From NCBI GenBank assembly GCA_001600455.1, contig BCKC01000012.1, forward strand, positions 496,001 to 560,000: a stretch of 64,000 nt of DNA. Reading direction: 5' to 3'. This DNA comes from Endocalyx cinctus. Lineage: Eukaryota; Ascomycota; Sordariomycetes; Amphisphaeriales; Apiosporaceae. The notes beneath the pieces are model-generated. The model was not told the origin of the DNA. It was given only the letters and a program-made list of their open reading frames with translations, and made no database searches. A program made the position numbers and the translations under genes. Shown in pieces: positions 43,051 to 53,955 of this stretch; the first letter of the stretch is position 1, and every line of letters begins with the position of its first letter.

Positions 43051-45273
43051 TCACCTCCACGCGCCGGCTCGTATATGTCTCAGCATCTCGAAGGTATCGG
43101 TCTTGAGCCTCGTGACGTTCTGCTGCCTCTTCTTGAAGTCCAGCATCATTTCTCCGTACTTGGTCCTCCAGAAGTCGGCGGCGGCGGCGCTTTCGGTGGG
43201 GACCAGACCCGGCCCGGGATCTTGCCCTTCCTCGGCCGCCGCTTCCGCGGCTCCCTTCTTCCACATCGAGTGCGGCACCACCTCCGTCAGGGTGAACTTG
43301 CCGCTCGCCGTGCCGTACTTCAGCGTCCAGCTGCAGAGGTATTTCGTGCTGACGGGCGTCACCTCGAGCCGCTGCACGTACACCATGTCCTTCAGAAGGT
43401 GGGTCCCGCCCGCGAGCGCCGCCAGGTTGATCAGGAAGGCCTCCTTCGTGAGCGCTTGGTGCTCAATGCTATCTATGATGACCTTGACCAGCGCCGTCGC
43501 CTCGTCGATGCTGGCCTGCGGGCCGACCTGCCCCTTCTCGTCGAACCACGGGGTCCCGAATAGCTCCGCCAGGAACAAGCTCTCGATCTCGGTATAATTC
43601 GTGCGATCTTCCGGCGCGAGCTCGAAACTCTTCGTCATCGGGGCCGCACCCCCTCCGGCGTGCGCGTGAGCGTTTTGAAACATCTCCGATGTCCTGTCGA
43701 AGATCGTAAAAGCGTCTTCGGTTGGCGTGTCTTTGGCCCCACCTAGAGCGGAGCGAACGTCTTCGCTAGAATATTTAATATTAGCACTAGTCGTGTCTTT
43801 GCCATTTACCATGACCGTGGGCGGCGGCGGTGTGGCCAGTCGAACGGGCGCGCCGGCTCTTTCCGGCACTTGAAGCGAAAGACGGTTAGGGCGCGGGGGT
43901 CGGGTATCGGGCATCGGCGTTGGCGTTGTCATCGTAGGTGTTGTCATCCCAGGTGTTGTCATCGCAGACGTTGTCGTCATCGTAGGTTCTACGAGTGGAG
44001 GCCTTGCTACCGGCTCCGGGGGAATCACGGGTGGTAGGGGAACCGTGGCCGACTGAGGGGCCTGCTCGGGGGTCTGGAATCCTCTCCTGTCATCGGGGTA
44101 CGCGGAAAGAGGCGAGTCGACGGGTCTATTTAAAGGTGGTCTCCCGCGGGCTTTCCCTCCGACAGGCGCTCCACTACTCCTCCACGCCGACGAGACGGCT
44201 TTGGCGCCGTGGCGGCGACTGATCGACTTGTATTTAGGTGGGCTGATAGCCGACCGCGGTTCCGCGGTTTCATTCCAAAACGAACCTCGCGTCGACGGTG
44301 TCATGGCAGATTGCGGATACGCCGTCATCGGCTCACGCGGAAAGTCGCCACTCCAAGGAAACGGGACCGAATCAGGAGGCTGGGCGTTGGGGAATACGGC
44401 AGATCGTGGATCCACCGGCGTGTAAATGAAGGGCCCTCTACTCTCAGGCTGGGGCGTCCACGCGTCGAGGGGTTCCTGACGAGGAGGCTTGGTGTCGCTA
44501 TTGAGGCCGGGAGACTCAATTCTAGGCCTCTGCGACGGCGACTTGCTGAGATTGTCGTCCTCGGGCCGCTTCCGACCACGGCGAGGACGTATATGAGGAA
44601 GCAAGGCACGCAAAGCCATATCATCCTCCGGCGCAACCCCGTCTCGACCCTCGTCACCTAAGAGGTTCGAATCCGTCGGGACCTGGGTCCAGTACGGATG
44701 CGGATTATTAAGCAGATAATCGAAAAATGCATTTACGTGCATTGAATGCATCCATCGCTAATGAGTAGAAATAGGGTAAGCTCGAGTTCGATGTTTATAA
44801 ATAACGCTACTACTCAAATAAGAGGGTTCGTATATAGGTTTCATGGATCTTACCTTTAATCGTACGGCATATTGTTGAATTTTCTGAGAGCTCTGGCCTT
44901 TGTCCTGGTCGGGAGGCTCAACACCTAATTTCAAGGCTAGCTCGGCCCACGTCTTAATCTCCTTATGATGGAGTTTCGCGATGAGCTCAAATAACGTGAA
45001 CGTGCTAAAACTCTTGCCTTCGCTCCTGGGTGGTGTACGAAAGGCCTCCCTCAGCGCGCTGGTGTCTACATCCGAAGGCACGGCGGGGTTACAGTGGAGA
45101 ATAAAGCTCACGTACGCATCTTCGATGGTAGCGGCAGTAACATTCCTATAAGGTAGGCCTTGTCGACTACCGCTAGATCTCGGAGTGAGAGTTCCATTTG
45201 AAGGCGTAGGAGATACATGATGAGCACCATTGCTCGGTTGGGGAGTAAGGGCCATCATATTATTTAACAACAT
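43051..45273 (-). CDS. ABP2: ARS-binding protein 2 (Abp2)-like DNA-binding protein
   Basis: Two exons, 45273-44854 and 44757-43051 (96 nt intron), encode about 708 aa. The conserved block runs from LPYRNVTAATIEDAYVSFIL through KSFSTFTLFELIAKLHHKE and TWAELALKLGVEPPD to KIQQYAVRLK, then across the splice into RWMHSMHVNAFFDYLL (residues about 40-160). This resembles the domain of fission yeast Abp2, which binds AT-rich replication origin DNA. After it comes a basic, proline-rich region with PRRGRKRP, a nuclear-localisation-like cluster, and PTMTTP repeats around 43920-43980. A second ordered region of about 180 residues forms the C-terminus. The ATG used is the first in frame after a stretch that stays open upstream (NRKIVANGIIREL) behind a CAACAG acceptor-like site, so a 5' exon may be missing. 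Family assignment rests on pattern memory. Confidence 0.75.
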
Positions 45274-47037
45274 GAGTTCACGAATGATGCCATTGGCGAC
45301 AATCTTCCTGTTGATAGAAAACGCGAAACCTTGGGAAGGGAAGGAAAGGAAAACAGAGAGAGAGAAAAAAAAACAAGGCTTTGCTTAAACCCAATATGTC
45401 GCGCCCAAGAGTTAATATCAAAAGACTTTCCTTTCTCAAATTCAGTTAGGTATGACAAGTTATGTGTGTCATCGCGTTCAATTAACCCCCAAAGTTCGTG
45501 TCGTATTAAAGACTATAAAAATACGCGCTGAGACTTGCGTCGGTTTCTTTTTTTCGTAGAAAGCTGAAAAAAAGTGAACGGAAATAAAGAGGTATACACG
45601 TATCGGAATTAAAAAAGAGATATAAGAATTTTATGTATTTAAAAAAGTGACGATAATTTATCCAGAAGCTAGAATGAAATTATCGCGAAGAATGAAGAAT
45701 GAAAAGATACATCTCTGGATAGCGACGAGATTCCCTAAGGTGAGGCGAGAACGGCCGGGTACTAATTTGGAGGAAAGTTGTAGCAATGGGTATGAGCACC
45801 GCAATGTAACGTTTTTCTTTTTTTCTCTCTCTCTCTTCTGTGCAGGTCTATTTTAGGAATATTTCACACGGGCTACAACTTTGTATTCGGATCACGTGGC
45901 ATTTATCCTTCTTTTTTATCATTTTAACACGTAGGCGAGCTTTGAAGGTGGCACTTTCAAGGTGCATACCTAGGAGACCTCCATACCTAGGTAGGTAATA
46001 TAGGTAGTTACTGTGTAGGTTAGGTACCTAGGTAAGTAGTCATTTAGGTACATTACATGACACTACAAGTAGATGTATTCCGTATAGGTGAGTATGGGGT
46101 TGGCCCCCCGGTAAAAAGCCCCTCCCAAAATATACATACGAGACAAAGACAAGTTCTACAGGTAAATGGATGGGGGTATTATGATATTATAGGGTATACT
46201 ACATAATACGTAAAGTACTAAAGGTATGTGGCGGAAGCTCGGTGAAAATACGTAGTCGGAGAGAAAGACCCTGGCGGCGGGATCGAACCCGGTTGCTTCA
46301 ATCCTCTTTTCCCCTGTCTTGAGCTTCACTTAAACAAGGGAAAGTCTTATTACTTTCCCCTTGACGATAATAATGACAGACGGGTTCGCGAAGAACAGCT
46401 ACCTAGTTTGGGGGGTCAGTAACCTTGACGTTTTAAATGTCTCATGCTAGTTATTATTAATGTCATTTTCAATAGTTTTTTTTTTTTTTTTTTTATCTTG
46501 AAAGGCTTCACTTGACTTTCCTTGTTTTTATTTATCTTCTTTATGCAAGAGAGAGAGAGAAAAAAAAAGAAATAAATATTCGATTTAATATTTGATGCAT
46601 GCCAGAATTCATCATTCTATCAATTTTAAAGGTTTCCATTGCCGATATATCCCTAGTAGACCAGGGGGGTGTTCGCCAAAGTCCATCCAGCGGGTTGGGT
46701 ACACTATATACTACACCGGCAAGCGGTGATCAAGGATCGGCATCATTGTCGTGGTCTGTTTATCACACATGCAGTGTAGTGTACCAAACTCGGGTAAGTA
46801 AAGTAAAGTATAGACTAGTTTCGGACTGATCCCATCTCAATGGCGACCAGTCGCGCAATACCCGTCTCGCAGCCAAGAAGTACATTGTACGCATATACAC
46901 TACACTAGTATATAATGCAGAGCTGACATACATAATACTTGTACACCTCCGATATATATTTTTATCACATTGGGGTAACTCAGCAACGTACCTCGAGAGA
47001 TAATCTTGGATCCTACATTTGGATACTATGTACACTT

Positions 47038-47076
47038 GTATGTAAGGAGTACCGTATGTAAGGAGTACCGTATGTA
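47038..47076. repeat. 16-bp tandem repeat, 2.4 copies
   Basis: Two exact copies of GTATGTAAGGAGTACC (47038-47053 and 47054-47069), followed by a partial third copy GTATGTA. Confidence 0.9.
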
Positions 47077-47793
47077 CGTGTACGAGTATTGATCGGAGTG
47101 AGAAAATAGTGCAGCGTGGTGTGGTGTGATGATGATTATCACCGCTAAGCAACCACTACGTACACTAGCTGGACATGGGGTTTGCAACAGAAGGATAAAC
47201 TTTTTTAATTCAGCGTATGCGTTACATACACACAGTACCGTATAGTACACCACCTCCTACCGAAGCAGCTAAGTAGTCGAGGTAGTATCGTAAGTTACTT
47301 AGATTATCATATTACCGGTAATCAGCGCATGGACGGCTACTTAAGTACCTAGCAGGGGGGTTTCACGTACGCTAATATGCTGGAGGTTACCATTGCTAGG
47401 GTATGAGTTGGGTTCCGACGGTACCTGATGATATCCCAACGTATTAACAGAAAAGAATGGATATTATTACAATATATCGCGTGCCATCCTTATCAGCTAA
47501 AGGGAACAACAACCGGCCAAAACATAAAATATCTGACGATTTCGCATTGAATTCGATCGATAATATATAATTATTATAAAAGAGTGGGTTCTTCGGGCTT
47601 TGAACTTTGAAGAGGGGATTGATTACCGGTGACGCGAACCGGTGTGTGTGGGGGTTGGAAGACAAGGAGGATATGAACGCTTCTATCTTCTCTATCCCCT
47701 ATTTACCTGTACATACTAGTATATGTATCTAGGATAGTTGTAATATATGCACGAATATGCTTTGGGATCTCTCTCCTCTCCGTGGTGTTTATT

Positions 47794-48140
47794 TTTATTT
47801 ATTTATTTATTTATTTATTTTATTATTTTATTATTTTATTATTTTATTATTTTATTATTTTATTATTTTATTATTTTATTATTTTATTATTTTATTATTT
47901 TATTATTTTATTATTNNNNNNNNNNNNNNNNNNNNNNNNNNNNNNNNNNNNNNNNNNNNNNNNNNNNNNNNNNNNNNNNNNNNNNNNNNNNNNNNNNNNN
48001 NNNNNNNNNNNNNNNNNNNNNNNNNNNNNNNNNNNNNNNNTATTATTTTATTATTTTATTATTTTATTATTTTATTATTTTATTATTTTATTATTTTATT
48101 ATTTTATTATTTTATTATTTTATTATTTTATTATTATTAT
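47794..48140. repeat. (TTTA)n then (TATTATTT)n tandem array around a gap
   Basis: A short TTTA array (about 47794-47820) passes into perfect 8-bp repeats TATTATTT on both sides of the N run (to 47915 and from 48041 to about 48140). It ends in TTATTATTA and a T run. The array translates into hydrophobic Y/F/I/L repeats in all plus frames, which are artefacts and not genes. Confidence 0.95.
47916..48040. other. Assembly gap (125 N)
   Basis: 125 consecutive undetermined bases within the octamer repeat. Both flanks are the same repeat, so the true content is probably more repeat of unknown length. Confidence 0.98.
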
Positions 48141-48597
48141 TTTTTTTTTTTTTTTGCTTCTGTACAATACTACGCCGTAGTTGTCGCGTTGTTCATTGCC
48201 TGGTCGCTTAGAGTACTTAAACATAAACCTGTAAACTCCTAAACAACGATAATTAGTAATTCCTGAGTCTATAATGATTTAGGTAAGTAGACAGCAGGTA
48301 AGCAGGTAAGTCAAGGTCTACAAACACTACTGCACTGTAACCTGTATTTAAGTACTACTCATAGTCCCTTTTACCAACTCAGATCAAGTAGGACTTCAAA
48401 CTAAACCAAGCTGCTTTTAACCCGAGCCTACTCTAACTGTCGAAGTCCAGTCTGAGTCTGAGCTCAATCCATTTTTTACGTAAGCTAGGATTTAATTGCC
48501 AGGGCTTCCATAATCTTTTTGTTACGTTACGTTAAATTTACAGTAATAAATGGCAAATATCCGTTTTGACAATTATTACTTGTTTGAAGCGTAGGTG

Positions 48598-48621
48598 GTT
48601 GTTGTTGTTGTTGTTGTTGTT
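48598..48621. repeat. (GTT)8 microsatellite
   Basis: Eight tandem GTT units in non-coding sequence. Confidence 0.9.
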
Positions 48622-48976
48622 GAACTCGACAGTATGATGAGGTAGCAGGTACTTCACATTCGTTGACTGACTAAACTAAACAACCAACAGCAGAGAGGCT
48701 GGTGGCTTACTGCGTTAGATGATATCCCAGAGTGAACACGCTATTAGCTGCCTATACCCTGTTCTAATTTCTCGAGCCGTAAGCTGATCTCTGCACTCGT
48801 GTGCTATGTATAACCCATGACCTCGGGAATAGGTCATAAGGCTTCGATTTGAAGGGTATATTTAGGTGACATAATGATGAATACAATTCGCCTAGGCATC
48901 ATACCGAGTTTCAGTGCGAATAGCCAGGATACTACCAGCTAATGCCTTTCCGTCTAACTCTATTCCCATCTTATTC

Positions 48977-49837
48977 TTACCCTCCATCAATTTCCGACAA
49001 GTCGTCCTCCTCCGGCGGTAACTGGTTAGCCTGACGAGCCGCAATCGCTCTCCTCAGATCTTCAGGTAAGTAACCAGCGAATAAGTTCTGATTATCGTCA
49101 GTCCGAATAACGGAGCAGTCGCGAAGCTCGTATCCCTCATCCGTACGTATCCGGTCGCGAACCCGGCGCTCGTGTTCCACAAACGGAATCGACCATAAGC
49201 TTAATTGGCCCGATACGCAGTCGAGATGGAATTGCCGATGCACGGGGTCCAGATTATTCGCGAAGTCCCTGACTTTTAATTCTAGGGTATGGCCGTATAG
49301 GTAGGCTAACATGACTCTGATTTGCTTGTGTAGACTACTTTCGACGCAAGTGTCTAGAAGATGACCGATTAACGTGTTGGTTAAGAAGGGTAGAGAAGGA
49401 TAGAACTCGTGCTCGCAGGCTTCTAGGAGCAGTTCCGTCTTAACGCCCCACTTGGCGGCCGAAAAGAGGACCGTAGCGACTCTCATAACGGGGATCTCAT
49501 GCGAAAGCGGAGGCGAATCCTGCTGTCGACTATTGGAATACCGAGCATGATCTAAATAATCATTTTCGTTTGAGGGTGATAGTAAACGCTCCCATTGCAT
49601 CGACGTCGTCGTAAGTAGATAAGAGTAGTTTTGAGGAGGTTCCGTCGACCAGCCTGATTCTCGGAGGATAGCAGCTGCCTCCGAAATGTCGGGAACGATG
49701 AGATGTAGATCAAATACGACAGTAGGGACACCGAAATGCGCAATAGCATCCTCGAACCAGACCATGCTTGGGACTGATCGTCCGAGTAGGATTCTGCAGG
49801 GTGCTTGCCGAGGGTCCTCCATTGGAAATTGCCCCAT
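48977..49837 (-). CDS. Unrecognised fungal protein, divergent partner of a nucleotidyltransferase-like gene
   Basis: Single open frame of 286 aa from the ATG at 49837 (MGQFPMEDP). The frame stays open upstream to about 49980 but has no ATG there; a second candidate start is 49822 (MEDPRQ). Near the N-terminus VWFEDAIAHFGVPTVVFDLHLIVPD is followed by an AAAILRESGW helix. This arrangement, a hydrophobic strand with D-x-H then V-P-D, loosely resembles the D-x-D strand of nucleotidyltransferase-fold proteins, but one acidic residue is replaced by His and no GG/GS turn precedes it. The rest is mixed alpha/beta with an acidic C-terminus (PPEEDDLSEIDGG). No signal peptide or membrane span. I recall similar VPTVVFDL proteins as fungal hypotheticals, without known function. 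Its 775 bp upstream region is shared with the gene at 50613. Confidence 0.65.
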   Translation of the reverse strand: MGQFPMEDPRQAPCRILLGRSVPSMVWFEDAIAHFGVPTVVFDLHLIVPDISEAAAILRESGWSTEPPQNYSYLLTTTSMQWERLLSPSNENDYLDHARYSNSRQQDSPPLSHEIPVMRVATVLFSAAKWGVKTELLLEACEHEFYPSLPFLTNTLIGHLLDTCVESSLHKQIRVMLAYLYGHTLELKVRDFANNLDPVHRQFHLDCVSGQLSLWSIPFVEHERRVRDRIRTDEGYELRDCSVIRTDDNQNLFAGYLPEDLRRAIAARQANQLPPEEDDLSEIDGG

Positions 49838-50612
49838 GCAGGTGGTGGGAATTGATACCACGGGTATAGAAATACAATTATGGGCAAGCTTCTCAAATGT
49901 CACGCGTATTCTCGATTTCGCAAAGGTAATCGGGCTCGTAGGACGGTGTATTACGTCCTCAAGGAAGAATTGTAGTAATTAGATCGTTTCGTACTTGATA
50001 TAGAACTATGGCGAATCCGGAGACAAAAAGTAGGCAGCTGTGCTGCTTCCTTAGTCGTAGCCAAGCTGACTAAGCCGTCCTATCTATTTCTTTCTAGTAA
50101 TAATGGCATGGTAACTTGGATTTAACAATATGAGCCTATCAAACCACTGTTAGGCAGCTAGATAACCCATTGCCTGTGTGCGTGCCAGGCAGCCAGTATA
50201 TTGCGGTCCGGGAGTCGTATCCAACCGATCATGCGCGGCAGTATCCATATTATTAAAGTATCGTTGAAAGGGCATCCAACGTCGCCTCCACCAACTACGG
50301 CTATTTGAATGGAATAGACGTCATGAATATTCAAATATGCCTAGAATATTTGCTGTTGCCTGGCTTAGTGTTGGTGATGGTGAACTATGGAACCAATATG
50401 GGATCGTAACCGCTGGCAAGGCTCGCTGGCTCTGGCCCTCAGTTTTGCTTTCTGATCACGGTCTGAATATGTGCCTTTGTCTATAAAAGCAGAGGTAACT
50501 CACTAGTCTGGTTATCCCTAATATTCTAATCCTCTAGGTGTCGGGTTTGCTGTGGGAAAATGCGCTTCCAAGACTTTACGAACCTAACGAGTACACGGGC
50601 ACGAACTTCGCA
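49838..50612. promoter_or_regulatory. Shared divergent promoter region
   Basis: 775 bp separate two divergent starts. A TATAAAA box at 50482-50488 lies about 125 bp before the ATG at 50613, a plausible core promoter for the plus-strand gene. No clear TATA element was seen for the minus-strand gene. Function is inferred from position only. Confidence 0.45.
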
Positions 50613-51218
50613 ATGAGCAAGCAGTATCCCTCCACGGCCCAGACTTCCGCAGCGGTACATGCAATCGCTAAAGCACTTGGAAATGTTCCCTATGCCATCG
50701 TCGGCGGTGCAGCTTGTTCGGTTTTAGGTTCGGATCGCTTGACCGAGGACGTCGACTTTGTCGTGCCGAAAGGGGAGACGAAAGTAACTAGGGCCCTACT
50801 TAAAAAAGAGCCCATGTTCGAGATCGACGGGCGAACTCAACGTACGGCGTATAAATCACAACCAAGAATCGGGGTTGAAATTCTTACCCCTCCTGCTCTA
50901 TTCAGAGAAGAGTTTAACGCGGATACCCCTACATATGACGTTGACGGTATCCGGGTACTGAAGCCTACCTTGCTTTTGAACGCTAAATGCGGCTCACTTC
51001 TTGGGCGGACGACAGAAGACAAGAAAATCACCGATGCCAAAGACATTGAGTTTCTTCTTTGGTGGTGCGCTACTCACGAGCAGTTGCCGTCCACGGCCAT
51101 ACTGGTACACCTCATACCGGTTGAAACGCCGACGAAGCTATACATTTCGACATGTGAAAGATTCCTAGGATGTTCATATTCGGCTGCTTATACGGAATTG
51201 GCCAGTACCATAAGCTAA
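50613..51218 (+). CDS. Nucleotidyltransferase-fold protein (AbiEii/MNT-like)
   Basis: 201 aa from the ATG at 50613 (MSKQYPSTAQ). The frame extends upstream to 50538 but only with a GTG behind a CTCTAG acceptor-like site, and the TATA box at 50482 favours the ATG. Residues 27-51, YAIVGGAACSVLGSDRLTED followed by VDFVV, carry the GG turn (31-32) and the D-x-D pair (D46, D48) of the Pol-beta-like nucleotidyltransferase fold. A third acidic position is E89 in GVEILTPP, where many relatives have Asp. A lysine/aspartate helix, KITDAKDIEFLLWW, follows as in AbiEii-type proteins. No other domain is visible. It may transfer NMP to a protein, RNA or small molecule, or be a sensor; the substrate cannot be inferred. 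Confidence 0.75.
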   Translation: MSKQYPSTAQTSAAVHAIAKALGNVPYAIVGGAACSVLGSDRLTEDVDFVVPKGETKVTRALLKKEPMFEIDGRTQRTAYKSQPRIGVEILTPPALFREEFNADTPTYDVDGIRVLKPTLLLNAKCGSLLGRTTEDKKITDAKDIEFLLWWCATHEQLPSTAILVHLIPVETPTKLYISTCERFLGCSYSAAYTELASTIS

Positions 51219-51956
51219 GATGGCCCCAGAGCTGTTTCAGTAAGTATATACCATTACCAACCAATTAACACATCTAAATCCAAAAAATTAGCAGTATGTT
51301 CTGCGTAGTTAGAGTTGGCGACAAGGTGATAGATGATGAGGCTGTTGGGCCAGGGGGCCGTAGATTAACTGAGACGAACCTGAGCAAAAGCGCGCTAACT
51401 TGATTTGTCGTGCTTCATATACCTACGTAGTGGACGTATTGTAGTCTGAGTGTATGTAAGCAAATGAATGGCCCCGGGGTTCTCTAATCCGTAATTATCT
51501 CGGCTTTAAGGTTGGAGAACGATTCATGCTTGTGATGTAATAGTTAGTCGGACCTCGGTATCTAACAGGTACTGTACACCCACCTGTAGCTTCACTAACA
51601 TGACACAAGTAAAGAAAACCCATTGGAATCTCAAACTGCCGTCTAGTTTAGTATTTGGGGTTGGTCATATCCACCACTTAACCACCACTTCCACATGTAA
51701 AAATAAGAGAACAGTGAACGGCTAGTCATTCTTCTCACTTCATTATTATTTCTTTTTATCCTAAAAAACTATGGACGTGGGTTAATATCTTCGAATGCTC
51801 TCTCTTCAATTCCTTTTAACCCCTGCTCTGTCATCATCATAACTCTATAATAATCTGCAGCAAATCGACGCGAAAGGTCAACAAGCAGCTCTTTTCGCGA
51901 TTGAAACTATTGCCCCTCACCACCATTTCATCTAGCCGATAATCCGATAGAAAACG
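51219..51956. other. Spacer upstream of the peroxisomal carrier gene
   Basis: 738 bp, AT-rich, between the stop of the nucleotidyltransferase-like gene and the carrier start. It should hold the carrier promoter; CT-rich sequence (51840-51935) lies directly upstream of its ATG. No coding sequence recognised. Confidence 0.5.
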
Positions 51957-53052
51957 ATGGCGTCCAGTAAACCAGTCATACCGCAAAATGACAACGTCGC
52001 CCACGCCCTCGCCGGCGCCGGTGGTGGTATCCTGTCCATGGTACTCACGTACGTACTTTGTTCTTATTAACTAGCTTGAGCTGGTTGTGTGGTGTAGACC
52101 TCGGCTTACCCGCCATGCGCATCGACTCTACTTCTCAGTATATTCCCGCTGACACTTCATCCCTCAATCCGATTATAGCTACCCCCTAATCACCCTATCG
52201 ACCCGAGCCCAAGTCGAATCGAAGCGAGAAGAGACGGCGTTCCTATCGGCCGTGCGACGGATCGTCGCGCGCGAGGGCGTCTCGGGTTTATATTCGGGGT
52301 TGGACAGCGCCGTGTTCGGCATTAGCGTGACCAACTTCGTGTACTACTACTGGTACGAGTGGACCCGCTCCTTCTTCGAAGCGGCCGCGACCAAGGCCGG
52401 CCGCGCCTCCAAGAAGCTCACGACGGTCGAGTCCATGATCGCCGGCGCCATCGCCGGCTCCGCCACCGTCATCATCACGAACCCCATCTGGGTCATCAAC
52501 ACCCGCATGACGACGCGTCGGGAGACGGTCGAGGAGGAGAAGCAGAGTAGCGGCGAGGGTGCCGCCGACGCGAAAGCGGCGAAGCGGGCTTCGACCGTCG
52601 GCACCTTGGCGGCGCTCCTAAAAGAGGAAGGACCGCAGGCGTTATTCCGCGGCGTCGTGCCGGCGCTCGTGCTCGTCGCGAACCCGATCCTGCAGTACAC
52701 CCTGTTCGAGCAGATGAAGAACTTCGTCGAGGGCCGCGGCCGGCGCGTCACCCCCGCCGTCGCCTTCTTTCTCGGCGCCCTCGGCAAGCTGTTCGCCACG
52801 AGCGTCACGTACCCTTACATCACCGTGAAGTCGCGGATGCACGTCGGCGACGCCAAGAATAAGGAGGGCATGGGCCAGGCCATCTCGCGCGTCGTCCGGG
52901 AGGAAGGGTACGCGGGCTTGTATAAAGGGATCGGCCCCAAGGTCACCCAGAGCGTCCTCACGGCCGCTTTCCTCTTCGCTTTTAAGGACGTCTTGTACGA
53001 GCAGACGGTTAAGCTGAGGGGGACGGTCGCGAGGAGGGCGGGGAAGGTTTGA
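51957..53052 (+). CDS. ANT1: Peroxisomal adenine nucleotide transporter (ANT1/PMP47 family)
   Basis: Two exons, 51957-52048 and 52179-53052 (130 nt intron), encode about 321 aa, the normal size of a mitochondrial-carrier-family protein. Three repeats each carry a carrier signature: YPLITLSTRAQ (about 32-42), NPIWVINTRM (about 135-145) and YPYITVKSRM (about 245-255). In all three the usual acidic residue after the proline is replaced, which together with NPIWVINTR points to the PMP47/ANT1 peroxisomal branch rather than the ADP/ATP carrier. It is expected to import ATP into peroxisomes in exchange for AMP/ADP for fatty-acid activation. The start MASSKPVIPQNDNVAHALAG runs into the first carrier helix AGAGGGILSMVLTYP across the splice. 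The second exon is very GC-rich, unlike its flanks. Confidence 0.92.
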
Positions 53053-53955
53053 ATTTGATTCTAGTCGATCGTATAAAAAAGATTTTATAGGGGAGGGTAT
53101 AACGGTACATCCCCTTTTGAGGGTTCGTTGAAGGGGAAAGGGGGCGAGAGCGAACTGGTAACGTCGAAATGGGATGATGCATGAGATGGGTGGCTGGCTG
53201 GCTATTGACATGATCATACTCCTGGCTTTTTTGGCCTGCTCTGTTGTTCTTTGGCGTATGCGCACGCATATATCGCTTTTAAGCGTCTTTTACTTTTTTT
53301 TTTTCCATCGCATTGCTAGCAACGACGATGTGTATCGTATACTAAATACGTATCATACTTAAAGATAAAAATATCCTCGGGGAAGAGAACGGAAAGGGGG
53401 GCATTTTTTTTCAGTATGTTGATATATGAAATATCTAAATAAATAAAATTTCATAATATATTAAGCGCATAACATGTATGAACGTGGGATATTTTTTTGA
53501 AGAAAATATTATATTCATGTTGGATTGAGAGACATGGAGGATAAAATCAATAGATCCTACCTAGAGCTGATGCAGCCTAACCTACTATGACGAAGGGGAG
53601 TTATAGAGAGAAGAAAAAAAAAACGAGAATACTTCGAGTGTTTTTGGAAATTTATAATTCATTGAATTCCAATTCTCTATCCATCTCTTGTCCGTGTCTC
53701 GTTACGAGACTGTGTATAAGTTATATATATCTATCGATTCATCGCGTCTTCGCCCTAGCCGCTAAACAATCCATCCTCCCCCTTTCCCCCTTTCCTCCTT
53801 CCCCTGCCTCCTTTTCTGATCAACCCTATTAACGACACAGTGAAAAAAACAAAAGAAGTTTCGTATCATCCACAAAAGGAAAAAAAAACAGTACACCTTC
53901 AATCCCTACTCTCACTCTCTCTTTTTCTCGGAAAGGAAGAAAGAAAGAAAAACCT
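53053..53955. other. Convergent 3' spacer ANT1 / MAK10
   Basis: 903 bp between convergent stops, AT-rich with short T and A runs. No gene seen; it presumably contains both 3' UTRs. Confidence 0.6.

Larger units (their letters stand above)
45274..48976. other. Repeat-rich spacer with assembly gap
   Basis: 3.7 kb without a recognisable gene. It contains TACCTAGGTA at 45984-45993 and 46025-46034, a CACGTG at 45893-45898, a 16-bp tandem repeat, an interrupted octamer array with the N gap, and (GTT)8. The part next to Abp2 (45274-45900) probably includes its promoter and perhaps a 5' exon. Confidence 0.6.

Noticed and set aside
46261..46300. Reverse-strand GGTTCGATCCC resembling a tRNA B box
   Set aside because: The flanking bases do not form a five-pair T-stem around a seven-base loop, and no A box or acceptor stem was found upstream on that strand.
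47747..48242. Hydrophobic Y/F/I/L repeat proteins in three frames
   Set aside because: Translation of an AT octamer repeat that spans an assembly gap; not a gene.
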